From Tolypothrix sp. FACHB-123 (GTDB lineage: Bacteria; Cyanobacteriota; Cyanobacteriia; Cyanobacteriales; Nostocaceae), in assembly GCF_014697075.1 (NCBI RefSeq), contig NZ_JACJRE010000051.1:1-51801 (forward strand): a stretch of 51,801 nucleotides of DNA. Direction: 5' to 3'. The notes beneath the pieces are model-generated. The model saw only the letters and a list, made by a program, of their open reading frames with translations, did not search any database and was not told the origin of the DNA. Each line of letters starts with the position of its first letter. Within the stretch, counting starts at the first letter, position 1. Both the position numbers and the translations under genes were made by a program. Below, piece after piece: positions 1-7,839 of the stretch.

Positions 1-93
1 TACCCTTAAACGAGCGCCCATATTTTAGCCACCTCGGTAGATGCATTCTCCGTATTTACTTATCTTTACATACTTTGGTTTTTTCATGCCGAC

Positions 94-888
94 TTACTTA
101 GTAGCAAAAAAATAGACATTATTATTCTGTTCTAAATAACCAACAAACCAGCCGATTTCTGGTTTACTACTGATTAACCATCCTGTTTTTGCTCGTAGCG
201 TGTATTTTGGAGTTTGTTCGCGTACCATGATATCTTTTACCAGTTCCATTGTCTGCTGAGAAAATGGTAAATTACCTTGATATAAGCGTTGCAAAAAATT
301 AATTTGCTCTTTGGGTGTAATTTTTAATGGCCCTTGTAGCCAAAAGCGATCAATATCTGCGGCTGTACCAATTTGACGGTTACCATACCCCACTTTATTA
401 ATAAATTCCTGCATCCGTTCATATCCCGCTTTACGCGCTAAAACTTGATAAAACCAAACGGTAGAATTTTTGAAAGCTTGACGCAAATTTGTATCCTGAT
501 TCCAAGTTTCTATCTCTCGCTGAATTCCATCCCAAGTGAGAACAGCCACATCATTAGCAATAACTCCTGTTTCTAACGCCACCAGCGAATTAAAAATTTT
601 GAATGTCGAAGCGGGAACCATTGCGGTAGCGTTGCGTTGTGGATTGTGTTCGTAGGTGCGATTATTTTTTGAGTCGTAAATTACAATTGAACCTTCCACC
701 CCCAATTGTTGGAAATGTCTGCCTAAATTTGGTGTCGCCGCAACTATTTGATTATTGTTAGCAATTGTAGAAGAATTAGCAACACTAGAAATTGCTGGCG
801 AACTAATTGTAATGAATAGAATTAAGCTGCCAATAGCTGTAAAAATGAAAGATGGCACTCGCCATGTATGAAACAAAGCTTTTCTCAT
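94..888 (-). CDS. Class D beta-lactamase-like (penicillin-binding) protein, C-terminally short
   Basis: Serine penicillin-recognising enzyme of the class D (OXA) type, expected in the periplasm. The start is taken at the Met codon 886-888: it opens a good signal peptide (hydrophobic residues 13-31), and the longer upstream extension would overlap the preceding gene. All class D hallmarks are visible: STFK at 94-97 (nucleophile Ser94 and Lys97), S-x-V at 142-144, YGN at 168-170, FWLQGPL around 182-188 and KTG at 234-236. Only 28 residues follow KTG, whereas OXA enzymes usually have roughly 55-60, so the last helix appears to be missing. The DNA after the stop does not restore a class D-like tail in any frame. 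It lies 19 bp downstream of the uridine phosphorylase gene on the same strand and is probably co-transcribed. The family assignment is firm. Beta-lactam hydrolysis is not proven, because the protein could be a non-hydrolytic penicillin binder. Confidence 0.8.
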   Translation of the reverse strand: MRKALFHTWRVPSFIFTAIGSLILFITISSPAISSVANSSTIANNNQIVAATPNLGRHFQQLGVEGSIVIYDSKNNRTYEHNPQRNATAMVPASTFKIFNSLVALETGVIANDVAVLTWDGIQREIETWNQDTNLRQAFKNSTVWFYQVLARKAGYERMQEFINKVGYGNRQIGTAADIDRFWLQGPLKITPKEQINFLQRLYQGNLPFSQQTMELVKDIMVREQTPKYTLRAKTGWLISSKPEIGWFVGYLEQNNNVYFFATK

Positions 889-907
889 TGTCAATGGGAT
901 GTAACAA

Positions 908-1687
908 TCAAGGGGATATGAAATTAGTAGCTGCACGTACAGCAGTAGCGATCGCATTTTCCACAGCAATATCCTTCTGCGGATAGATGATATTTTCCGA
1001 GACAGTACGCTGGGCAACTACACCGCAGACAGCCGCAGCCGCAAATTGATATACTCCCGCCATTTTAAACAGAGTGCCACATTCCATTTCATAGTTCAAG
1101 ATATTCAAGTGGCGATATTCGGCGGTAATTCCTTGGAGCGATCGCATTAAATAAGGATTGGCTGAATCTGTGCGTTCCTGTCCTTCGTAAAAGGTATCCA
1201 CCGAAGCCGTAATTCCTAAATGATGCTCAAAGCTTAACTCTTGTGCTGCTTTCACCAACGCCACCGTGAGAAACGGATCGGCTGCGGCTGGATATTCCAC
1301 AGGCGCAATATCATTTGCTGCACCTTGGCGACATAACGCCGCACTACTGATGACAATGCTACCCACCGACACATGAGGTTGAATCGATCCGCAAGTCCCA
1401 ATGCGAATAATTTGCCGGATACCTAGCTGTATCAACTCATTCACGACAATACTTAAAGAAGGCGCACCCATGCCGCTAGTAGTAGATAAAATAGGGCGAT
1501 GGTTAGCTAAATAGCCCAGATAGCTATTCAACCCCCGATTCTCTGACAATAAGCGTACATCTCGGAAATGAGTTTGCGCAATCAAACGCGCGCGTTCCGG
1601 ATCTCCAGATAATAATGCAATTTCCGGTGGAGAAGTACTCAAGTCTTCTTGTCCAAAACCAAGATGATAGAAGCGTTTACCAGTCAT
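908..1687 (-). CDS. udp: Uridine phosphorylase (NP-I family)
   Basis: Cytoplasmic phosphorolysis of uridine to uracil and ribose-1-phosphate (pyrimidine salvage). The 259 residues match the usual family size of about 250. Visible NP-I motifs are the phosphate loop GDPERARLIA at 28-37, RIGTCGSI at 95-102, the uracil-site segment FYEGQER at 166-172 and the ribose-binding EMECGTLF at 200-207. The pattern with FYEGQER and EMECG favours uridine phosphorylase over purine nucleoside phosphorylase, although a broader nucleoside specificity cannot be excluded. It is the first gene of a likely two-gene minus-strand unit with the beta-lactamase-like gene. A MITE copy lies about 25 bp before its start codon and so falls in its promoter region. 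Confidence 0.85.
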   Translation of the reverse strand: MTGKRFYHLGFGQEDLSTSPPEIALLSGDPERARLIAQTHFRDVRLLSENRGLNSYLGYLANHRPILSTTSGMGAPSLSIVVNELIQLGIRQIIRIGTCGSIQPHVSVGSIVISSAALCRQGAANDIAPVEYPAAADPFLTVALVKAAQELSFEHHLGITASVDTFYEGQERTDSANPYLMRSLQGITAEYRHLNILNYEMECGTLFKMAGVYQFAAAAVCGVVAQRTVSENIIYPQKDIAVENAIATAVRAATNFISP

Positions 1688-1712
1688 ATATTGTCAAAAT
1701 ATTCGCTAGAAA

Positions 1713-1826
1713 TTAAGGGAACTCCAAAAAATAAATTATGCCAAATTGTAGTGGTAACCCCGCCCCTACAATTTGCGGGTTTGGTAAGTTAATGATTGGA
1801 ATATTTTTTTATTTGGAAGTCTCTAA
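1713..1826. mobile_element. MITE copy 1 (about 114 bp, TA-flanked, imperfect terminal inverted repeats)
   Basis: Left end reads TTAAGGGAACTCC and right end GGAAGTCTCTAA, which are imperfect inverted repeats of each other with A/T-rich continuations. TA dinucleotides flank both ends. The interior holds a perfect 10-bp inverted repeat (CAAATTGTAG / CTACAATTTG). The right half recurs almost unchanged at 47896-47980, and both ends recur at 49405-49533. No coding capacity. The TA flanks and end structure suggest mobilisation by an IS630/mariner-type transposase, which is an inference. Confidence 0.6.
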
Positions 1827-2108
1827 TAGTTTATTGTCAGGATTTCAGCTCTCAAATTAGGACTAAAAAGAAAATCATAAATATAAATCATTTTATTCTT
1901 GAATCTCATTAATAACCTATTAATGGTACCAACAGTCATCGAAAGTTATATTTTTTTGTCAAAATCAATTTATTTTGTTTATTAGTTCTAATATGGAATT
2001 TTATAACCTCAGCGAAAATATCTTCTACGAGGCTCGTAGACTAGGCAAAACGACAGGAGTCAAATTACTCAATTCAAATCTAATGTTTCAAACAGGAGAT
2101 AGACTGTC
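1827..2108. other. AT-rich intergenic leader upstream of the Nif11-type gene
   Basis: About 280 bp between MITE copy 1 and the Nif11-type gene, without a credible ORF. A clear Shine-Dalgarno core AGGAG lies at 2094-2098, eleven bases before the ATG at 2109, and decides that start. No promoter can be assigned with confidence. Confidence 0.45.
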
Positions 2109-2342
2109 ATGCCGCAACAAAATGCTGCTCAACTTTTTAAAGCTGTAAAACAAGATCAAGCATTAAAGCAAAGACTAAAAGCCACATCCAATCCAGAAGC
2201 CTTTATCCAAATTGCTAAAGAACGTGGCTATAATTTCACAGTTGCAGAATTAGAAGCAGAAATTGCCAAATTATCTGAAGAAGATTTAGCAGCTATTATC
2301 AATCCTGGATGGGGCCCTAGACAGCACATTCATCCTAGATAA
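2109..2342 (+). CDS. Nif11-type leader peptide family protein (orphan precursor-like)
   Basis: Small 77-residue Nif11-type protein. Residues 1-62 have the typical pattern: a helix with LFKAVKQDQALKQRLKA, then IAKERGYNFTVAELEAEI, then an acidic LSEEDLAAI. In RiPP systems such leaders guide a modifying enzyme and are cut after a Gly-Gly or similar site. Here no double glycine is present, and the tail is only about a dozen residues, NPGWGPRQHIHPR, without Cys, Ser or Thr to modify. No synthetase, radical-SAM enzyme, peptidase or transporter is adjacent. It may therefore be a stand-alone Nif11 protein rather than a RiPP precursor. AGGAG at 2094-2098 supports the start. A bidirectional terminator follows at 2427-2446. 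Confidence 0.7.
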   Translation: MPQQNAAQLFKAVKQDQALKQRLKATSNPEAFIQIAKERGYNFTVAELEAEIAKLSEEDLAAIINPGWGPRQHIHPR

Positions 2343-2426
2343 TTTTGCATCTAGGTAGTTGCAAGATTGATTAACAATCCTCAAGCTGGTGTATGACTTT
2401 TTGTGTTAAGTTATCCTTCAAAAAAC

Positions 2427-2446
2427 AAGCCCACCTTTGTGGGCTT
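2427..2446. terminator. Bidirectional intrinsic terminator
   Basis: Perfect 8-bp stem AAGCCCAC / GTGGGCTT with a 4-nt loop. On the minus strand it is followed by a run of T (the A-run at 2419-2425), which suits termination of the membrane-protein gene ending at 2539. On the plus strand it lies 84 bp after the Nif11-type gene. Confidence 0.6.
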
Positions 2447-2456
2447 TGTAACAATA

Positions 2457-2480
2457 GCCCCAGGCTTCTAGCCTGCGGGC
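2457..2480. repeat. Intergenic hairpin repeat
   Basis: Imperfect palindrome: GCCCCAGGC and GCCTGCGGGC around the loop TTCTA, giving nine pairs with one bulged base. It sits directly after the terminator between two convergent genes. The G/C-rich form in AT-rich intergenic DNA resembles dispersed palindromes of filamentous cyanobacteria. Copy number cannot be judged here. Confidence 0.4.
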
Positions 2481-2538
2481 GTTATTTTTGGGTATGCGAG
2501 AAACTTTTTCTCATTGAAAAATACCCAGTGCCCATTTC

Positions 2539-2922
2539 CTATTCCGAACTCCCATCTCTTCTACCGAGTTCGTAAATACCGGAACCGATGCAAGCAAGTA
2601 TACCAGTACTGATACCCCAACTCGGCCCTAAACTAATTTCTACACCCCAGTGGACTAAAGCACCGACTATCAAAAAAGGCACAATACTAAACAAAGAAGC
2701 GTAAAAAGCGTTTTGGGATTCTCTAGCTTTGCGAGTTTTCTCAAATTCTGTTTTGCTAGTGTAGAGCGATCGCTCAGCAAAGTTAAACCAACGGTTAAGT
2801 TGCTCAATTACCCATTCACTCACCGAGGAAAAAGCTAAATATAGAGCCAAAGACCACAAACTCGCTCCCGCGATCGCAATTGTGTCCAATTCAAACTGGA
2901 AGGGCCAAATATCTGTCAGCAT
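2539..2922 (-). CDS. Conserved hypothetical membrane protein
   Basis: I do not recognise a named family. The 127-residue protein has a hydrophobic segment at about 13-34, a charged middle (about 40-72, rich in Arg, Lys and Glu, possibly helical), a second hydrophobic segment at about 74-96 and a third weaker one at about 98-118. It ends in a short charged tail, YELGRRDGSSE. The pattern suggests a small integral membrane protein with a cytoplasmic helical loop. It is transcribed towards the Nif11-type gene, and the hairpin at 2427-2446 can terminate both. Confidence 0.6.
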   Translation of the reverse strand: MLTDIWPFQFELDTIAIAGASLWSLALYLAFSSVSEWVIEQLNRWFNFAERSLYTSKTEFEKTRKARESQNAFYASLFSIVPFLIVGALVHWGVEISLGPSWGISTGILACIGSGIYELGRRDGSSE

Positions 2923-3461
2923 AGTTTGTCGGCGTCTTGTAAAGGCACAATTTTAGCTATAAAGCTTTGATGAATGTCAAATTAATCTTTTAAGTAAATT
3001 AACTTAACAGCCTTTTGCCGGATTGGCAACTATCTTGAGAGTATATTATCTCAGCGATCGCTGCTTTTTTGACTAATAATGTATGAATTAGTATCATCAA
3101 TATATCCGTAAAAACTAGCAGAAACATTTATTATTAAAAATTACTTAATCCGTAATTACTAGCTAAACACTATGCTAATTAAAGATTATACTTGTCTACT
3201 GAAATGTATTAAAAATACTGATTATCTATAGTTTTGCGGTTTCTGATTTTAATAGCTAATCAGACAGACTTGACAGTTAAAAAAGCATGATAGCCTAAGC
3301 TAGGCAACTTGACATAGTAATATGTACAAGCCGTATATTGTGATGTAAACAATACTGAGATATCCATCATTAAGTAGCTTTCGTTGTGACTTTTTTAACC
3401 AAATTAAATTGAATTTTCACAGCAATTTATCAAGCGTTTTATTAGATTGAGGAATAAAAAA
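2923..3461. other. Long AT-rich intergenic region upstream of the M23 peptidase
   Basis: About 540 bp without a believable ORF. It contains two TTGACA hexamers (3270-3275 and 3309-3314) that could be -35 elements, but no well-spaced -10 box is convincing. A small perfect hairpin GCCTA-AGC-TAGGC lies between them at 3293-3305. The length and structure suggest a regulated promoter with a long leader. This is inference only. Confidence 0.35.
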
Positions 3462-4163
3462 ATGAATCAGCGGCAAAAAAGAGTAATTGTATCAGGAGCT
3501 ACTTTATTAATGTTAGGGTTGAGTCTTGTAAGCCTAATTACTCTATTGCCTAAGCCAGAAATTGCTAGAGCTAGGGAAGCCAAGTCAAACAAAGCAAATA
3601 GAGGTAATGCGTGGTTAGCCGCTTCTTTTCCGGTAGAAAACTTTCAAGCTTACACTTCTGCCTTTGGTTATCGCCGTTCCGCTACTGGTGGCGATAACTG
3701 GGAATTTCATGGCGGCTTAGATATAGCTGCTCCCCAAGGTAGTTACATTCGCAATTGGTGGGCTGGTAAAGTCATTAAAGTAGGCGATCGCAATGCCTGT
3801 GGTACCCATATCATCATCAAATCTGGAGCCTGGGAGCATACCTACTGTCATATGGAAGGACATGTCGAAAGCATATCTGGTCGCCGTTATTTAGTCGATC
3901 GCGCCGCCGGAATTCAAATTGCTGAAGGTCAACAAATACCCAGTGGTATCCGAATTGGTAGAGTTGGTATGACTGGACGTACCACTGGGCCTCACCTGCA
4001 TTGGGGACTCAAATATGACAGCAACTATGTAGATCCAGCAATGGTGCTACGGGAAATGTTTTCTCAGCAGCAAATTTCCAGAAAAACAGGGTCAACAGTT
4101 AATGCTCAACAGTCACAAGTCATCATTGAAGAGTCACAATATACTCGCGATCATGGTTATTAA
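3462..4163 (+). CDS. M23 family metallopeptidase (LytM/peptidoglycan endopeptidase-like)
   Basis: Secreted or membrane-anchored zinc endopeptidase of the lysostaphin/LytM type, probably acting on peptidoglycan cross-bridges. The ATG at 3462 is preferred over the upstream TTG at 3447 because GAGG at 3449-3452 is well placed for it. The 233-residue protein has an N-terminal membrane/signal segment at about 8-30. The M23 domain spans about 65-195: H83 and D87 in HGGLD give H-x3-D, and H178-L-H180 in TGPHLHWG supplies the remaining ligand and catalytic His. The C-terminal 35 residues are Gln/Ser-rich and look disordered. It is a single-domain M23 protein without LysM or SPOR modules, flanked by a long leader and a strong terminator, so it is probably monocistronic. 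Confidence 0.85.
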   Translation: MNQRQKRVIVSGATLLMLGLSLVSLITLLPKPEIARAREAKSNKANRGNAWLAASFPVENFQAYTSAFGYRRSATGGDNWEFHGGLDIAAPQGSYIRNWWAGKVIKVGDRNACGTHIIIKSGAWEHTYCHMEGHVESISGRRYLVDRAAGIQIAEGQQIPSGIRIGRVGMTGRTTGPHLHWGLKYDSNYVDPAMVLREMFSQQQISRKTGSTVNAQQSQVIIEESQYTRDHGY

Positions 4164-4173
4164 CTGAAAGTTA

Positions 4174-4217
4174 AGATTTTGGATTGAGATTTTCAATGGA
4201 AATCTAGTCCAAAATCT
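4174..4217 (+). terminator. Intrinsic terminator of the M23 gene
   Basis: Two-tier stem: a 10-bp outer helix AGATTTTGGA / TCCAAAATCT, a small internal loop, a 6-bp inner helix AGATTT / AAATCT and a 7-nt loop. It begins 11 bp after the peptidase stop codon. A classical U-run is lacking. Confidence 0.6.
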
Positions 4218-4324
4218 AAAAATTGTTACCAATTCTCCATACTAGCTTGATAAAACTTTATACATTCCGGAAAACATACTTCCTACAGTGAAGTTTGGCT
4301 CAAGTTACTTTATTTACTTGAGAT

Positions 4325-4912
4325 ATGCTCAGCAAACTATCACCTCGGAAGTTAGGATTGTTACTACTATTACTGTTACTGGGAACACCCTCAATTGCAT
4401 CATCACAAGCACAGCGCAATAACCAAGAAGAAATATTAATTGAAGCCGTTTCCGTAGATCAAGTTGATGTTTTGAAAAAGTACTTAGATAACGGTGGCGA
4501 TCCTGATAGATATTTTGCGTTGGCGGTAAGTAATGGTTCAATGCAAAGTGTAGAATTGATGCTGCAACGAGGAGCAAATGTCAATATTTCCGATCCCAAC
4601 GGTATAACTCCGTTAATGGTTGCAGCTAGGTACACTTATCGTGCGGGAACCGAAATGACCAAATTTTTACTAGATAAAGGTGCTTTAGTAAATACAAAAA
4701 CTCAAAAAGATAGCACTGCACTGATGTTTGCTTGTTCACCAGTAGCTCAACACTATGAAGATGAGTATGTCAAGGTTGTGAAGATGCTAATTGCTAAAGG
4801 CGCACAGCTAAATGTTAAAAACCAGCTAGGAGCAACACCCCTGAGTATAGCAACTCAAGGTAATTGGCAGAAAATAGTTGCTGTTCTCAAGAAAGCCGGG
4901 GCCAAATTTTAA
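4325..4912 (+). CDS. Secreted ankyrin-repeat protein
   Basis: The 195-residue protein begins with a signal peptide (Lys/Arg start, eight consecutive Leu, possible cleavage after ASSQA near residue 29). The rest consists of ankyrin repeats: DQVDVLKKYLDNGGDPDRY, MQSVELMLQRGANVNISDPN, GITPLMVAARYTYR..TKFLLDKGALVNT, DSTALMFAC..VVKMLIAKGAQLNVKN and a final GATPLSIATQGN. Such repeats mediate protein-protein contacts, and no enzymatic domain is present. Export implies a periplasmic binding partner, which is not identifiable here. The gene stands alone between the M23 terminator and a convergent hypothetical gene. Confidence 0.75.
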   Translation: MLSKLSPRKLGLLLLLLLLGTPSIASSQAQRNNQEEILIEAVSVDQVDVLKKYLDNGGDPDRYFALAVSNGSMQSVELMLQRGANVNISDPNGITPLMVAARYTYRAGTEMTKFLLDKGALVNTKTQKDSTALMFACSPVAQHYEDEYVKVVKMLIAKGAQLNVKNQLGATPLSIATQGNWQKIVAVLKKAGAKF

Positions 4913-4947
4913 ATTTGGTTATTTATCTGCTTACCTGGACAAAAGTA

Positions 4948-5463
4948 TTAGTTTACTAGACTAATAGACTTAGCAATAATCACAGGTTTCTTCAAATAAC
5001 TTGTATAGTCTTCGTCTGGTAAATTTAAATTAAAATCTCTTTCAATTTCAGGAATTACTAATCTCCGAACCTCACCTTTAATTTCAATTCTTTTATCACT
5101 ATTAGTTGGTAACTCAAACGCTACATCTGAGGCATTTACAACTAATAGAGATTCTTGGCTATTTCCTGGGCGATCGTTGATGATAAAAGAACTGGAGTTT
5201 ACTGTCTGAACTGGCTTGCTTCTAATGGTGATGGTTTCTCCAATAAATTCTCTTGTATTTGTATTTACTTCTGAAGTACTAGTAAGATTGGGAAATCGAT
5301 TACTACCCTGTCCATCGGTGTAGTCCCATTTTACAAAAGCAGCTATCAATACTAAAGTAGCTAACAATAATGCATCTTGCAGCCTTAATGTCCGAGGACG
5401 ACTTTCAACTTTAGCATCACTAGTAGCATCTTGATTAGATTTACTGCGGTCAAATATATTCAT
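4948..5463 (-). CDS. Hypothetical protein with one membrane anchor and an OB-like domain
   Basis: No named family recognised. The 171-residue protein has a charged N-terminal cytoplasmic stretch (about 1-28), one hydrophobic segment at about 29-45 (ALLLATLVLIAAFVKW) and a soluble domain from about 65 to 171. That domain starts FIGETITIRSKPVQTVNSSS and continues with FIINDRP, LLVVNAS and RIEIKGEVRRL. The alternating beta pattern resembles an OB-fold tRNA/nucleic-acid or oligosaccharide-binding barrel, but that is a visual inference. It converges on the ankyrin gene. A weak hairpin (TATTAGT/ACTAATA, 4946-4966) overlaps its stop codon. Confidence 0.6.
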   Translation of the reverse strand: MNIFDRSKSNQDATSDAKVESRPRTLRLQDALLLATLVLIAAFVKWDYTDGQGSNRFPNLTSTSEVNTNTREFIGETITIRSKPVQTVNSSSFIINDRPGNSQESLLVVNASDVAFELPTNSDKRIEIKGEVRRLVIPEIERDFNLNLPDEDYTSYLKKPVIIAKSISLVN

Positions 5464-5919
5464 GATCGGAAGATATTAAAAATAATTACTTACTTTGTGG
5501 AAATTATTTGCCGATTTTTGCTTTTCTAGATAAACACTAAGGAAGATATGAATAATCTCCCTTAGTGAATAGATATCACTACCCTGCACCTAATTTCAGC
5601 AGCTAATGCGGTTATATTCTGCAAGCTAATTAATAGTTAAATTACAGAATATTTGGCATTGGCTTGTTGTCCAAAAACTTTAGAATTAAATATTAATAAA
5701 AAAACTACATAATTTTCTTCCTACTTAGGTGATAAAATTTATATACAAGAGTAATTAGTAGCAATACTATAGATATACCTACATACCTCCAATAGTAGAG
5801 ATCTTATAGATTTGCTGAATCGGCATTGATTGCCATACAAAACTTAAAATCAAAATCTAAATTAGGATGCAGAGATTGAATTTTAACCAAAACCTTTACT
5901 TTATTACTAAAAATAAACT
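5464..5919. other. Intergenic region with a conspicuous hairpin, divergent promoters
   Basis: About 455 bp between divergent genes. It has no ORF of note and contains the 13-bp hairpin at 5535-5567. The remainder is A/T-rich and presumably holds promoters for both flanking genes, but none can be pinpointed. Confidence 0.35.
5535..5567. repeat. Long near-perfect hairpin in a divergent promoter region
   Basis: Arms CACTAAGGAAGAT and ATCTCCCTTAGTG pair over 13 positions with a single mismatch, around the 7-nt loop ATGAATA. It lies 72 bp before the start of the minus-strand gene and 350 bp before the GST gene. No T-run follows, and it sits upstream of both genes, so a terminator role is not the obvious reading. 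An operator, a small RNA or a palindromic repeat are the alternatives. Confidence 0.5.
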
Positions 5920-6963
5920 ATGACTAAGGTCAAAAATTTGCATATGGAGTCTACTAACTCGACAAAAAAGCAGGGTAAATCATTACCGCCAAAGCTGATT
6001 ATTCAGTTAGGTAGGTTTGTATGGACAACGATGTGGCAAACTATGATGTCGAAAATTGCTCCGCGCAATCAGTCGGGAGAGTATATTCGTCCTAGCAGTC
6101 AGTTGAGAAATTCTATTAATGCCGAGAAAGGTAGTTTTTATCCACCAGCTACAGGGCGTTATCATCTGTATGTAGGACTGAGTTGTCCTTGGGCGCACCG
6201 CACCTTAATTGTCAGGGCTTTGAAGGGATTAGAAGATGCAATATCTGTAACTGTGGTTATTCCTTCAGCGATCGCAGGTGGTTGGATCTTCGATGAACCA
6301 GAATTAGATTGTGCTAGTCTGGCGCAATTATATCAGCTGGCTCAACCAGGTTATAGCGGCAGGGCTACAGTGCCGGTTTTATGGGACAAACAAACGAATA
6401 CTATCGTTAATAATGAAAGTGCAGAAATTATTGTCATGCTGAACTCAGAATTTAATGAGTTCGCTAATAATCCAACAATAAATTTGTATCCAGAAGAATT
6501 AAAAGAAAAAATTGATAGCTGGAATGAGAAGATTTATCACAGTGTAAATAATGGTGTTTATCGTTGCGGCTTTGCCCAAACCCAACAAGCTTATAATCTA
6601 GCTATAGATGAACTATTTACCACTTTAGACGAAATTGAAGCCGCACTAGAAACCAGTAGATATTTGTGTGGAAATGTTCTTACCCTCGCAGATGTGCGGC
6701 TATTTACAACATTATTCCGCTTTGATGTGGCTTATTATGGGATTTTTAAATGTAATCGCCGGAGAATTCAGGATTATCCTAACTTAGGAGCTTATTTAAG
6801 GGATATATATCAACTTCCTGGTGTTGCTGACACCTGTAATTTAGAAAGCGTGAAACAAGACTATTATGGCAATTTATTTCCGTTAAATCCTGGCGGGATT
6901 ATTCCTTCCGGGCCCGATATGTCATATTTATTAAAATCACACGATCGCGATCGCATCGGTTGA
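5920..6963 (+). CDS. Glutathionyl-hydroquinone reductase-like glutathione S-transferase (Xi/ECM4 class)
   Basis: Cytoplasmic GST-fold protein of the Xi class, which reduces glutathionyl-hydroquinones with glutathione. Key evidence is the catalytic motif C89-P-W-A92 within LSCPWAHRT, preceded by the typical GRYHLYV strand. The thioredoxin-like half is followed by an all-helical C-terminal half (about 200-330) with VLTLADVRLFTTLFRFD. The PVLWD and NNESAEII elements form the glutathione site. Its 347 residues are slightly longer than the usual 310-330, mainly through the N-terminus. A later ATG at 5944 is possible. The gene is monocistronic and ends at a hairpin shared with the convergent HdeD-like gene. 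Confidence 0.8.
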   Translation: MTKVKNLHMESTNSTKKQGKSLPPKLIIQLGRFVWTTMWQTMMSKIAPRNQSGEYIRPSSQLRNSINAEKGSFYPPATGRYHLYVGLSCPWAHRTLIVRALKGLEDAISVTVVIPSAIAGGWIFDEPELDCASLAQLYQLAQPGYSGRATVPVLWDKQTNTIVNNESAEIIVMLNSEFNEFANNPTINLYPEELKEKIDSWNEKIYHSVNNGVYRCGFAQTQQAYNLAIDELFTTLDEIEAALETSRYLCGNVLTLADVRLFTTLFRFDVAYYGIFKCNRRRIQDYPNLGAYLRDIYQLPGVADTCNLESVKQDYYGNLFPLNPGGIIPSGPDMSYLLKSHDRDRIG

Positions 6964-6988
6964 AAAATAAAATGCGATCGCGTTGACT

Positions 6989-7021
6989 GGGTGAGCGAAA
7001 AATTATCACTCATGCTCACCC
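6989..7021. terminator. Hairpin between convergent genes, possible bidirectional terminator
   Basis: Perfect 8-bp arms GGGTGAGC / GCTCACCC with a 17-nt loop, located between the GST stop (6963) and the HdeD-like stop (7039). There is no strong T-run. Confidence 0.4.
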
Positions 7022-7038
7022 TCACTAAAACTACAGCC

Positions 7039-7620
7039 TTAAGCAGTACCAGCAGCACTATCGGGCTTGTTAAAAGTAGAACCGCCATTCCATGAAAGCA
7101 TCAACCGTGAAACACCAGTGAAGAGAATGCTGACACCGAGTAAGGTTCCAATCAGCCAAGGTGCATTAAAAGGCCATTGAAACCAAATCATCACACCCAA
7201 GATTAAAGTGATAATACCGTCACCCAATACCCATGTCCAGTTTTTTTGGGGACGCAGTTTAAATGCGAGAATTAACTCAAACACACCTTCAGTTAATAAG
7301 AAGCTACCCAGCAATAAAGTTAGAGTCAAAATACCCGTAGATGGGTAAATCAACAGCATTACACCAGTTGCAATGTAGAGTACGCCTAACAACACTTTCC
7401 AAACCACACCGCCAGAAGTACGGGTGTTATATGCATAGAAGAGCTTAGCAAATCCAGCCGAAGCCAGAATCACAGCTACCCAGGTTTCCGCAAAAATTGT
7501 TGAGACAGCAGGAAGTGCGATCGCAATAATTCCTAAGACAATCAAGAGAACACCAGTTAACAGAGACTTATTATCACTCTTGTTAATTTCATTAGAAACA
7601 TGAGAAACATCGCTTGTCAT
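7039..7620 (-). CDS. HdeD family membrane protein (DUF308)
   Basis: The 193-residue integral membrane protein has about six hydrophobic segments: LLTGVLLIVLGIIAIALP, WVAVILASAGFAKLFYAY, VVWKVLLGVLYIATGVMLLIYP, LTLTLLLGSFLLTEGVFELILAF, WVLGDGIITLILGVMIWFQWP and WLIGTLLGVSILFTGVSRLML. This regular pairing, with Gly-rich helices and LRPQKNWTWVLGDGIITLILG, is typical of HdeD/DUF308 proteins, which are linked in enterobacteria to acid resistance. The cyanobacterial role is unknown. The N-terminus is a soluble stretch of about 18 residues. It converges on the GST gene. Confidence 0.8.
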   Translation of the reverse strand: MTSDVSHVSNEINKSDNKSLLTGVLLIVLGIIAIALPAVSTIFAETWVAVILASAGFAKLFYAYNTRTSGGVVWKVLLGVLYIATGVMLLIYPSTGILTLTLLLGSFLLTEGVFELILAFKLRPQKNWTWVLGDGIITLILGVMIWFQWPFNAPWLIGTLLGVSILFTGVSRLMLSWNGGSTFNKPDSAAGTA

Positions 7621-7775
7621 AGCAATTTTTCCTTAATACCTATTTATTGAACTCTCAATTTAGGCTAAGGAATTTTTGCCTATGAAGACATCACCCTAGG
7701 GTAGACTCATCGGTTTAGCGAAAGTTACTAGGTAATAATCCGTAAGAAGTACAAAATCAACAATAACCCCCACGC

Positions 7776-7798
7776 CACGCCCAATGCCCCATGCCCAT
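7776..7798. repeat. STRR1-type heptamer array
   Basis: Consecutive GCCCAAT / GCCCCAT-like units upstream of the GH3-like gene. They match the short tandemly repeated CCCCA[AG]T family known from heterocystous cyanobacteria. Confidence 0.6.
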
Positions 7799-7839
7799 TT
7801 TCAAGCTAACATTTAACTTAACTAGTTTACTTAGAAATC

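Noticed and set aside
2109-2342. Complete RiPP biosynthetic cluster around the Nif11-type gene
   Set aside because: No modification enzyme, protease or transporter occurs within the neighbouring genes.
2393-2575. 60-codon reading frame between the Nif11-type gene and the convergent membrane protein gene
   Set aside because: It consists of terminator and hairpin repeat DNA, so it is not a credible gene.
3300-3345. Possible NtcA site (GTA-N8-TAC) near the TTGACA elements
   Set aside because: The spacing is wrong: GTA and TAC are separated by five bases, and the eight-base option ends in ATA.
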